Shown piece after piece: positions 1-5,497 of a stretch of 7,594 bases of DNA; the stretch's first letter is position 1; every line of letters starts with the position of its first letter. The position numbers were made by a program, and so were the translations under genes. A model generated the notes under the pieces. That model had not been told where the DNA came from, searched no databases, and was given only the letters and a program-made list of their open reading frames with translations. Source of the DNA: UBA2862 sp045637485 (GTDB taxonomy: Bacteria > Bacillota > Clostridia > Christensenellales > Aristaeellaceae); assembly GCA_045637485.1 (NCBI GenBank), contig JAZTZK010000084.1:1-7594 (forward strand), in the 5' to 3' direction.

Positions 1-291
1 GATTTCATACTGGAACAGCTTTCGGAGCTGGACGATGTATCCTACAAGACGATGATGGGCGAATACATCATCTACTATCGCGGCAGGGTGGTCGGCGGCA
101 TTTACGATGACCGGTTTCTCGTGAAGCCTGTGAAGTCAGCCGTGGCGCTGATGCCGGATGCGGGCAGGGAGTTGCCGTATGAAGGCGCGAAGGATATGCT
201 GCTCGTTGAGAACGTGGAGAATCGGGCATTCCTGCGCGACCTGCTGGAGGCCATGTACGATGAACTGCCTGCGCCGAAGAAGAAGAGATAG
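1..291 (+). CDS. TfoX/Sxy N-terminal-domain protein (5' end outside window)
   Basis: The reading frame is open from the left edge to a TAG stop at 289-291, so the gene starts upstream. The ATG codons at 52 and 55 lie inside the conserved domain and are not the start. The visible 96 residues begin in the first helix (DFILEQLSELDDVSYKTM) and continue through MMGEYIIYYRGRVVGG and YDDRFLVKP, the signature of the TfoX N-terminal domain. They end in a basic tail, PAPKKKR. Only about ten residues should be missing. In gamma-proteobacteria TfoX/Sxy controls competence genes. Clostridial stand-alone N-domain proteins of this size are common, but their role is not established, so regulation of competence should not be assumed. 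A 72-base spacer without any other visible gene separates it from the kinase-like gene, which could be in the same transcript. Confidence 0.9.
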   Translation, partial: DFILEQLSELDDVSYKTMMGEYIIYYRGRVVGGIYDDRFLVKPVKSAVALMPDAGRELPYEGAKDMLLVENVENRAFLRDLLEAMYDELPAPKKKR

Positions 292-363
292 ACAAACCGG
301 GATCTGACACAGTGGATGGCAGCGTCACGGTGAAAGCATCGGAGCAATGACAGGAGTAGCCAC

Positions 364-912
364 ATGGAGGTAATCATCATCAATGGCCCCATGGGTGTCG
401 GAAAGACGACCGTCGGGAAATACATTGCGGCGCAGAATCCGGGAACGGCCTTTATCGACGGAGACTGGTGCATGGATATCCATCCGTTCGTCGGAAACCG
501 GGAAACCAGGGCCATGGCGGTCGACAACATCCTTCACATGATCGGCAATTATCAGAAGTGTTCTGTGTGCAGCAGGGTCGTGCTCGTATGGTTGATGGAT
601 GATCCGCGGGTGATTCAAAGGATCGCGGAAGGCCTTTCCGAGCTACAGGCGGAGGCAAAAAGCGCAACGCTCGTCTGCGACGCGGAAAACCTGATCCGCC
701 GTTGGAAAAACGATCGGAATTGCGAATGGCGGACAGACGATTGGTTGGACATAAGCCTGAAATCGCTGCCCGACTTTGCAGCCATGGGTCAGGTGATCGA
801 CACGAGCGATCTACCGGTTGACCGGGTCGCGGAACAAATCATGGGACAGGCAACAACGCTTGCCATGCAAGCAGACAGTATTGCTCCAAAAGGGAGTGAT
901 TATCAGTGTTGA
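364..912 (+). CDS. P-loop NTPase, small-molecule kinase-like (AAA family)
   Basis: The 182-residue protein has a Walker A motif near its N-terminus (G8-P-M-G-V-G-K14-T15-T), directly after the hydrophobic strand EVIIIN. The acidic motif IDGDW (31-35) sits where nucleoside or shikimate-type kinases hold the substrate-binding or Mg-coordinating aspartate. A second strand, RVVLVWLMDD (71-80), and an arginine-rich stretch, LIRRWKNDR (110-118), resemble the core and lid of these kinases. Small clostridial proteins with GxxGxGKTT and a DGDW motif are usually labelled AAA family ATPase or nucleotide kinase. The substrate is unknown. The start is supported by AGGAG at 352-356, 7 bases before the ATG. 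The last codons overlap the GTG start of the acyltransferase-like gene, so the two are probably translated together. An antibiotic- or metabolite-phosphorylating role is possible but cannot be read from the sequence. Confidence 0.82.
   Translation: MEVIIINGPMGVGKTTVGKYIAAQNPGTAFIDGDWCMDIHPFVGNRETRAMAVDNILHMIGNYQKCSVCSRVVLVWLMDDPRVIQRIAEGLSELQAEAKSATLVCDAENLIRRWKNDRNCEWRTDDWLDISLKSLPDFAAMGQVIDTSDLPVDRVAEQIMGQATTLAMQADSIAPKGSDYQC
891..896 (+). promoter_or_regulatory. Ribosome binding site for the acyltransferase-like gene
   Basis: AGGGAG lies inside the 3' end of the kinase-like gene, 9 bases before GTG at 906 and 12 before TTG at 909. The spacing favours GTG as the start. This puts start and stop in a 7-base overlap (906-912), an arrangement typical of translational coupling. 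Confidence 0.6.
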
Positions 913-2114
913 AATACTATGAACCACGCCTGAATTTATCGTCGCCTGAACAGCTCAATATTCTGGGGGTAATCGTCTCCCTCAATGACCTGGTGGATGG
1001 GGAAATACTGCGAACAGTGGTCGAAGACCTGCGCATTCGTTTTCCATACTTTTACATCAAGGCTGCCTATAGCGGAAGCGACCTGATCACAGTGCCGAAT
1101 GCTCTCCCGATGACAGTTCGGAACACCTGGGAACCTATGTGTTTAAACTCCAAAGAATCCAACTATCATCTTGCGGCCTGGAAATACGAGAGTCATAGGC
1201 TGGCTTTTGAGATCCCCCACGATCTGACAGACGGAGCGGGCGTGTTTCCATATATTAAAAGCGCGATGTTTTTATACCTGTCAAGAGCGACCGGCAAGAC
1301 ATTTGATCCTGCCGGATTCCGCCTGCCCGGTGAAGCGATTCCGGAATCGGAAACCGGAGATCCATTTCGTGATTTGAATGTTGATGATGTGACGACACCG
1401 CTCTATAAGAAGAAACCGATTCCCGATTTTTTTCGTCTGGCCGCCGGAATGGACATTGATAAAAGGGTTTTCTATTTAAAACTCCCTGAAGAACAGGTAA
1501 TGATGTATTGCAGGGATAATGACGCCAGTCCCAACGTGTTGTTCTCTGTTCTTTTGGCAAAAGCGGCAAGGCGATATGATCCGGGTCAAGAAAAAACGAT
1601 CACTGTTTCCGTAGCGACCGATCACAAGCAAATCCTTGGAAATCATGACAACTATCGGTCATTTGTGGGTGACAGTATGTTGGATTTTCCGAAGAAAATG
1701 GATTTGAATGATATCACCAGAGCCTGCACCATAGCCCACGGACAGTTAATCCTGCAGGCTCAGCCAGAAAATTCCCTCTGGGAGATAGAACAGAGAAAAC
1801 GAATGCCGGCAGCTCCATCTCCCGCTGTTCCTCAGGCGAGTATTTGCGTTTCTTATACGAAGAGCAGAAGCTTTGGACCATTGGATCCATATATTTCAGA
1901 ATTGTATATCGTAACATCTTTGTCAAAGATAACAGATATACTGTGTGAAGTGACCTGCATCAATCACAGCTTCTTTCTTGCATTCATGCAGCCGTTTTCA
2001 TCAAAGAAATACATCGAGTGTTTTCTCAAAGAATTGAGCTTGGCCGGGATTTCGCACAAGGTGCTCTTCAGTGAACCGCTGCGCATGTGCAGGATACAAC
2101 GAATGGATATGTAA
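906..2114 (+). CDS. HxxxDG acyltransferase-like protein (condensation / alcohol acetyltransferase superfamily)
   Basis: The 402-residue protein contains EIPHDLTDGAG at 102-112, giving H105-xxx-D109-G110. This is the catalytic motif of the CoA-dependent acyltransferase superfamily, which includes chloramphenicol acetyltransferase, the condensation domains of non-ribosomal peptide synthetases, wax-ester synthases and fungal and bacterial alcohol acetyltransferases. In that superfamily the histidine acts as general base. The length fits one two-lobed domain: the N-lobe ends in the motif, and the C-lobe includes NVLFSVLLAKAARRY (about 210-224), a helix that often reads like this in the family. 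There is no carrier-protein or adenylation domain nearby, so it is probably a stand-alone acyltransferase, possibly acting on an alcohol or lipid. Donor and acceptor are unknown. It starts with GTG, overlaps the kinase-like gene, and ends at TAA 2112-2114. The extreme C-terminus (EPLRMCRIQRMDM) looks unlike a natural family ending, so a change near the 3' end is possible. Base composition is lower in G+C than in the genes to the right. Confidence 0.75.
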   Translation: MLKYYEPRLNLSSPEQLNILGVIVSLNDLVDGEILRTVVEDLRIRFPYFYIKAAYSGSDLITVPNALPMTVRNTWEPMCLNSKESNYHLAAWKYESHRLAFEIPHDLTDGAGVFPYIKSAMFLYLSRATGKTFDPAGFRLPGEAIPESETGDPFRDLNVDDVTTPLYKKKPIPDFFRLAAGMDIDKRVFYLKLPEEQVMMYCRDNDASPNVLFSVLLAKAARRYDPGQEKTITVSVATDHKQILGNHDNYRSFVGDSMLDFPKKMDLNDITRACTIAHGQLILQAQPENSLWEIEQRKRMPAAPSPAVPQASICVSYTKSRSFGPLDPYISELYIVTSLSKITDILCEVTCINHSFFLAFMQPFSSKKYIECFLKELSLAGISHKVLFSEPLRMCRIQRMDM

Positions 2115-2349
2115 TGGTTGTATGCTTGGCAAAGATGCTACCGGTCCTTCCTGTACCAATGTGGCTTATCATCTGGATCATCATTGTTGCCGTGATCAAG
2201 GCAGTCAACCTGATTTCAGGGTATGTGAAAGACCCGAAAGCATTTGACGGCGTATCAGGACTTGAACCCGGGCGGACGAAGAGATGTACCTGTCAAAGGC
2301 GCGGTACTACAGGGAAAAGGGCATTGACAGGAGACGTACACCGCATTAA
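2114..2349 (+). pseudogene. Small single-span membrane protein, apparently frameshifted
   Basis: Starting at the ATG that shares its A with the previous stop (TAATG, 2112-2116), or at ATG 2159, the frame gives a clear membrane segment, MWLIIWIIIVAVIKAVNLI, followed by SGYVKDPKAFDGVSGLEPG. After about 2270 this frame becomes an arginine/threonine-rich run of poor protein character that ends only at 2389. The frame one base earlier continues smoothly from 2272 as ADEEMYLSKARYYREKG, IDRRRTPH and TAA at 2347-2349. Joining the two gives a sensible protein of about 64-79 residues: one N-terminal anchor and a charged cytoplasmic tail. The join needs one additional base at the CCCGGGCGG tract (2267-2275), so a single G is probably missing, either as a real mutation or as a sequencing error. 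No good ribosome binding site precedes either start, so coupling to the acyltransferase-like gene is likely. I do not recognise the family. Confidence 0.5.
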
Positions 2350-2430
2350 AAGCGCTGAAATTCGATTGCCAACCAAAATTTCGAAATGATTCGCTTTCAG
2401 GATCACAGGGATGTTCCCCCTACATAAAAC

Positions 2431-2436
2431 AGGAGG
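2431..2436 (+). promoter_or_regulatory. Strong ribosome binding site of the radical SAM gene
   Basis: A perfect AGGAGG stands 9 bases before ATG 2446 and fixes the start. The roughly 95 bases between the end of the frameshifted gene (2349) and this start hold no other gene. I see no convincing -35/-10 pair in them, only a short ATTTCGAAAT palindrome at 2378-2387. Confidence 0.8.
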
Positions 2437-2445
2437 TCGCTGTCC

Positions 2446-3570
2446 ATGCGCATATCCAAATCCGACGCCCTGGCCTGGTTTGAGTTCTTTGCCGGGCTGC
2501 CAGAGGAAGAGCCCCTTTCGCCCCGACAGCAGGAGATCGCGCTGGCGACGCTGTCCCAGATCGAGGTGGCCGAGGCGGCGCGGATCGACGCGCTGAAATC
2601 GGAGATACCGGGGCTCAAATCCCTGGGCGGGCGCTCCTGCTACGTGGGCGACGACGCCCGCTTTCCCAAGGGCTGCCGGTCCTGCCTGACGGGCACCGGA
2701 CTGAGCGCCGTCCGCAAGACCAACCGCTGCAACCTGGCCTGCCCGTTCTGCTACGATTTCGGCGAGATGGACTGCCAGCCGCCCATCGGCGAGGGCTACT
2801 GGGAGATCGGCGGCACCCGCTTCCGGGAGGAGGACCTGGACCTGCTCCTGTCCACGTCGAACAGGCCCACCGGCATCGCCTATGTCTACCTCGAACCCTT
2901 CATGGAGATCGGGAAGTACTACGGCGTCATTCGGCGCTTCCACGAGGCCGGCGTGTACCAGCACATGTACACCAACGGCACGCTGGCCACGCCGCAGAAC
3001 CTGAGGGCGCTGGGCGAGGCGGGGCTGGACGAGTTGCGCTTCAACCTGGGGGCCAGCGGCTGCGCGGACCGGGTGATCGAAGCCATCGCCGAGGCGAAGC
3101 GGCACATCCCTATGGTGGGCATCGAGACCCCCATGACGCCCGCACTGTACGAGGCCTTCCTGCAAAAAGAGTCGGCCATACTGGCCACCGGCGCGGATTT
3201 CATGAACTGCGCCGAGCTGCACCTGAACCCGAACAACATCGGCAACTACTGGGGCGAGGACATGTACATGTACCGGCTGGGCTACCTCTCCCCCATCGCC
3301 AGTCATGAGCTGACGCTGAAGCTGCTGCGCCGAGCGGCGGCGGAGGGCTGGCCCATGGCCGTCCACGACTGCTGCAACGCCACCAAGTTCGCCCGGGACC
3401 TGAACCTGCGCGCCCACGAGGGCGGCTGGTTCGGTGCCAGCAGCTGGGGCATGGAATTCCCCGCCATCCCCTACGCCGCCTTCCTGCCGATTCTGCAAAA
3501 CCCGGCGTTCAGGTTCGTCGAGGAAGCGCCCCTGCCCGAGGGGTACGGGGTTGGAGATGGGGCGCTGTAG
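2446..3570 (+). CDS. Radical SAM enzyme with extra N-terminal cysteines
   Basis: The 374-residue protein carries C95-NLA-C99-PF-C102 (CX3CX2C), the motif that binds the SAM-cleaving [4Fe-4S] cluster, inside the context RKTNRCNLACPFCYDF. The following barrel strands are recognisable: AYVYLEPF (145-152), YTNGTLA (175-181), DELRFNLG (195-202) and IPMVGIETPM (221-230). Three further cysteines come just before the core, C65 and the pair C77-x-x-C80 (PKGCRSC); C110 follows, C206 and C255 sit in the barrel, and HDCCN occurs at 308-312. This suggests a second metal site or a redox pair. A Cys pair ahead of the radical SAM motif recalls uncharacterised proteins of the COG2108 kind, but I cannot assign a named family or substrate. 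There is no precursor peptide, maturase partner or glycyl-radical enzyme beside it, so a peptide-modifying or activase role is not supported by context. It appears monocistronic and converges on the ppk operon. G+C is high, unlike the DNA just upstream. Confidence 0.85.
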   Translation: MRISKSDALAWFEFFAGLPEEEPLSPRQQEIALATLSQIEVAEAARIDALKSEIPGLKSLGGRSCYVGDDARFPKGCRSCLTGTGLSAVRKTNRCNLACPFCYDFGEMDCQPPIGEGYWEIGGTRFREEDLDLLLSTSNRPTGIAYVYLEPFMEIGKYYGVIRRFHEAGVYQHMYTNGTLATPQNLRALGEAGLDELRFNLGASGCADRVIEAIAEAKRHIPMVGIETPMTPALYEAFLQKESAILATGADFMNCAELHLNPNNIGNYWGEDMYMYRLGYLSPIASHELTLKLLRRAAAEGWPMAVHDCCNATKFARDLNLRAHEGGWFGASSWGMEFPAIPYAAFLPILQNPAFRFVEEAPLPEGYGVGDGAL

Positions 3571-3593
3571 GAAAGATCTGAATTAACCCAAAC

Positions 3594-3729
3594 GTATCTG
3601 TTCAGTCATGGCGGCGTAAACGCCGCCGCTACGAGGAGATATGCCTGTAGCGGCGACACGAAGTTAGTCCTTTAGGGCGGCCTCCAGGCCGCTAAAGTAG
3701 ATGCAAATACATCAGGACCGAACAGATAC
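3594..3729. repeat. MITE-like palindromic intergenic element
   Basis: The 136-bp segment is bounded by inverted repeats: GTATCTGTTCAGTC at 3594-3607 and GACCGAACAGATAC at 3716-3729, which match at 13 of 14 positions. Inside are further hairpins. GGCGGCG/CGCCGCC (3610-3616 with 3621-3627, loop TAAA) competes with CGCCGCTAC/GTAGCGGCG (3624-3632 with 3647-3655). CTTTAG-GG-CGGCC/GGCCG-CTAAAG (3670-3697) forms a bulged 11-pair stem with loop TCCA. No open reading frame of note is inside. ACCCAA occurs at 3586-3591 and again at 3730-3735, a possible target duplication, though it sits 2 bases away from the left repeat. GC-rich palindromic units of this style are scattered between genes in many clostridial genomes, so a non-autonomous mobile or REP-like repeat is the likely identity. 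It fills most of the space between two convergent genes. Confidence 0.6.
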
Positions 3730-3731
3730 AC

Positions 3732-3777
3732 CCAAGCAGACAAGCCTCCGCCTTTGCGCGGAGGCTTGTCTGCTTGG
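3732..3777. terminator. Perfect 20-bp hairpin, probable bidirectional terminator
   Basis: Bases 3732-3751 and 3758-3777 are exact reverse complements, with a 6-base loop (CTTTGC). The hairpin begins 6 bases after the stop of the DUF4317 gene on the - strand, and also lies downstream of the radical SAM gene on the + strand. The trailing sequence is only weakly T-rich on the + strand (CTTTCCTC) and not T-rich on the - strand, so it is a strong structure with a poor U tract. Its position between convergent genes still makes termination or mRNA 3'-end protection the most likely job. Confidence 0.7.
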
Positions 3778-3783
3778 CTTTCC

Positions 3784-4947
3784 TCAGAACGGCGCTTCGT
3801 CGTCGGGCGCTTCCCCGCCGGCGATGGCGATGTTCACGCCGTTGACCTCCACGCCCTCGTCGGCGCGGATGAGTATGTAGCGCTGGCCGTCGATCACACG
3901 GGTTTCGATCAGGTCGCTGCGCTCGGGATTCACCTGCACCACCACGTCCGGGGTGCGCAGCTCGAACTTCTTCGGCTCGGCGATGTTCACGGCGTTCAGG
4001 CTCATGCCCTGGCCGAACTCGGCGTCGTACTTCTCCTCAAAGGCGGCTACCTTCTCCTCGGGCACGCCGCAGCTCTGCAGCATGCCGGACATCTCCCGGC
4101 GGGAGATCGTCAGCGGCTCGGCGGTCCTGTCCCGGTCGTGTTCCTGGAGCATCTCACGAAGCTGTTCGTGGACGGTCTGCACCACCTCGAGGCTCAGGTC
4201 CTCGTCCAGCGTGTCCTCCAGCACCGCCTGGAACACCTCCCGCTGCTCGGCGGCGGGCATCGGCGCGTCGCAGTGGAACACGGCGTCCACGAACTCGTCG
4301 TGGGCGTTGGCGGCGTCCCGGGTGAAGTACAGCGCACTGTAGATGTTCGCGGCCCGGTCGTCAAAGGTGGGGAACATGAAGCCCAGCTCCGGCCCGGAGA
4401 CCACCCAATCCAGGTCCCGGCTGTGGAAGGCGTTGTCCTCGCTGAAATAGCTCAGCGCGGGCCTGGACAGCTTCACCGGGCAGACGCTGACCAGTATGTA
4501 GCTGAAAACCTCCTCGGAGATCACGTCCGCCTTGTTTTCATCGGCGTGCCGGAAGGGCACGTCGTAGGCGTCGTGCATCATCAGGATCAGGTAGTTGCCC
4601 TCCAGCTCCAGGCTGTCGATGATCTTCCGGCACAGCTTCTCCGCGCCCGCGTCCACGGTCAGGGCGGTGTTGCGCAGGCCCATCAGCAGCTGGTGGGCCT
4701 CGTCGTCCATCACCTGGTCGGGTCGGAATTCGATGTCGATCAGGTTGCGGCCCGGCACGCCCGCCAGCGTGCGCTTGAATATGGCCAGGTACTTCTCCTG
4801 CTCCTCCATCGGCAGGGACAGCAGCGGATAGTTGAACGCGGCGACGATCTCCCGCTTTTCGTTGACGTAGCAGCCGCGCACGCAGCTGATGGCGTTCTTG
4901 TCCGGATTGAACCGGCGTCGGATTTCGGCGATTTCCTTCCTGTTCAT
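3784..4947 (-). CDS. DUF4317 family protein
   Basis: The 387-residue protein opens with MNRKEIAEIRRRFNPDKN, then ISCVRGCYVNEKREIV. Further on come GRNLIDIEF (about 67-75), LEGNYLILMMHDAYDVPFR, VFSYILVSVCPVKLS and WVVSGPELGFMFPTFDDR. These are the hallmarks of the DUF4317 family, known from Clostridia, and the length is typical. No signal peptide, membrane span or known catalytic motif is visible, so it is predicted to be cytosolic and its function is unknown. The C-terminal part is rich in acidic residues and ends in APDDEAPF. The start is fixed by GGAAGG (4954-4959, complement) 6 bases upstream, which lies across the end of the DUF308 gene. The gap between the two genes is only 3 bases, so this is the last gene of the ppk operon, closed by the hairpin at 3732-3777. 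Confidence 0.92.
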   Translation of the reverse strand: MNRKEIAEIRRRFNPDKNAISCVRGCYVNEKREIVAAFNYPLLSLPMEEQEKYLAIFKRTLAGVPGRNLIDIEFRPDQVMDDEAHQLLMGLRNTALTVDAGAEKLCRKIIDSLELEGNYLILMMHDAYDVPFRHADENKADVISEEVFSYILVSVCPVKLSRPALSYFSEDNAFHSRDLDWVVSGPELGFMFPTFDDRAANIYSALYFTRDAANAHDEFVDAVFHCDAPMPAAEQREVFQAVLEDTLDEDLSLEVVQTVHEQLREMLQEHDRDRTAEPLTISRREMSGMLQSCGVPEEKVAAFEEKYDAEFGQGMSLNAVNIAEPKKFELRTPDVVVQVNPERSDLIETRVIDGQRYILIRADEGVEVNGVNIAIAGGEAPDDEAPF

Positions 4948-4950
4948 GTA

Positions 4951-5490
4951 TTACCTTCCAGCTTTTCTGTATTTTGATTCGATCAGCAGATTCGACACGC
5001 CGTTGTAGACGATCACGCCGCCGATGACCATCACGGCGGCCTTCATCGCGCCGAAGGAGAAGAACACCAGGAACAGCCCCGCCACGACGGTCAGCGCCGC
5101 CATCACCACCGGGCCGATCCAGCCCGCGCCGCCCATCTTGCGCATCTCCAGCGCCTGGGCCAGGTTCAGCACCCCGTTGACGGCGATGGCGACGCCGACG
5201 ATCTTGGGCAGCAGCGTGATCACGCCGTGGGGCGCGGCAAAGACCACCAGGCCCGCCACCAGGCACAGTATGCCGATGGCCAGCGTGGTGTAGTCGCCCC
5301 CGTGTACGTGACGGTCCCGGAACCAGCTGAAGCCGCAGATCACCGCGCCCAGCAGAAGGGCGATGCCCAGTATCTTCGCGGCCCACTCCAGCGTCTTGCC
5401 GGGCCATATGATCAGCAGCAGTCCCAGCACCACCATCAGCACAGAGAGCAAGATATTGTTCTGACTGAACCTCTCAAAGCGTTGCTTCAT
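4951..5490 (-). CDS. HdeD/DUF308 family membrane protein
   Basis: The protein has about 179 residues and six hydrophobic segments (roughly 12-30, 36-56, 68-87, 91-112, 124-145 and 149-168). They are arranged as three similar two-helix units, each with a GLxLxxxP-like turn followed by a helix ending in xxNGV or GA (GLLLIIWPGKTL, GLVVFAAPHGVITLLP, GLFLVFFSFGAMKAAV). This threefold repeat is the DUF308 pattern of the HdeD family. E. coli HdeD is an inner-membrane protein linked to acid resistance; the role here is inferred only from family and context. Three starts are possible. GTG 5505 overlaps ppk. GTG 5496, just after the ppk stop, has AGGAAG 8 bases upstream. ATG 5490 gives the natural-looking start MKQRFERF but with 14-base spacing. 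I list the ATG; GTG 5496 is nearly as likely and adds two residues. It sits between ppk and the DUF4317 gene in one operon. Confidence 0.85.
   Translation of the reverse strand: MKQRFERFSQNNILLSVLMVVLGLLLIIWPGKTLEWAAKILGIALLLGAVICGFSWFRDRHVHGGDYTTLAIGILCLVAGLVVFAAPHGVITLLPKIVGVAIAVNGVLNLAQALEMRKMGGAGWIGPVVMAALTVVAGLFLVFFSFGAMKAAVMVIGGVIVYNGVSNLLIESKYRKAGR
4954..4959 (-). promoter_or_regulatory. Ribosome binding site of the DUF4317 gene
   Basis: On the - strand GGAAGG precedes ATG 4947-4945 by 6 bases. It is embedded in the junction with the preceding gene, whose stop is 4953-4951. This supports the chosen start and coupling of the two genes. Confidence 0.6.
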
Positions 5491-5497
5491 ATTCACA

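Noticed and set aside
102..530. Open frame on the - strand across the TfoX and kinase-like genes
   Set aside because: It overlaps two well-supported + strand genes and has no domain signature or ribosome binding site.
2068..2247. Cysteine-rich alternate reading across the acyltransferase end (CACAGYNEW, CNGCMLGKD)
   Set aside because: It has a CxxC-like pattern, but it lacks a start and a ribosome binding site, runs across two other frames and ends without a recognisable domain. A frameshifted acyltransferase tail cannot be excluded but is not supported.
2378..2387. ATTTCGAAAT palindrome as a possible operator
   Set aside because: A 10-base palindrome occurs by chance easily, and no regulator gene or second copy is near.
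2366..2394. Possible promoter before the radical SAM gene (TTGCCA as -35)
   Set aside because: With 17-base spacing the -10 position reads ATTCGC, too far from TATAAT to claim.
2293..3498. Long open frame on the - strand, antisense to the radical SAM gene (about 401 codons)
   Set aside because: It is opposite a clear radical SAM enzyme with a perfect ribosome binding site, and the translated product has the low-complexity look of an antisense GC-rich frame.
3754..4977. Long open frame on the + strand, antisense to the DUF4317 gene (about 407 codons)
   Set aside because: The protein is rich in H, V, G and L repeats without domain character; it is the complement shadow of a GC-rich gene whose true frame matches DUF4317 throughout.
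4538..5407. Open frame on the - strand spanning the DUF308 and DUF4317 genes in another phase
   Set aside because: It is an R/G/D-rich product of frame-shifted reading of both genes, with no independent start signal.
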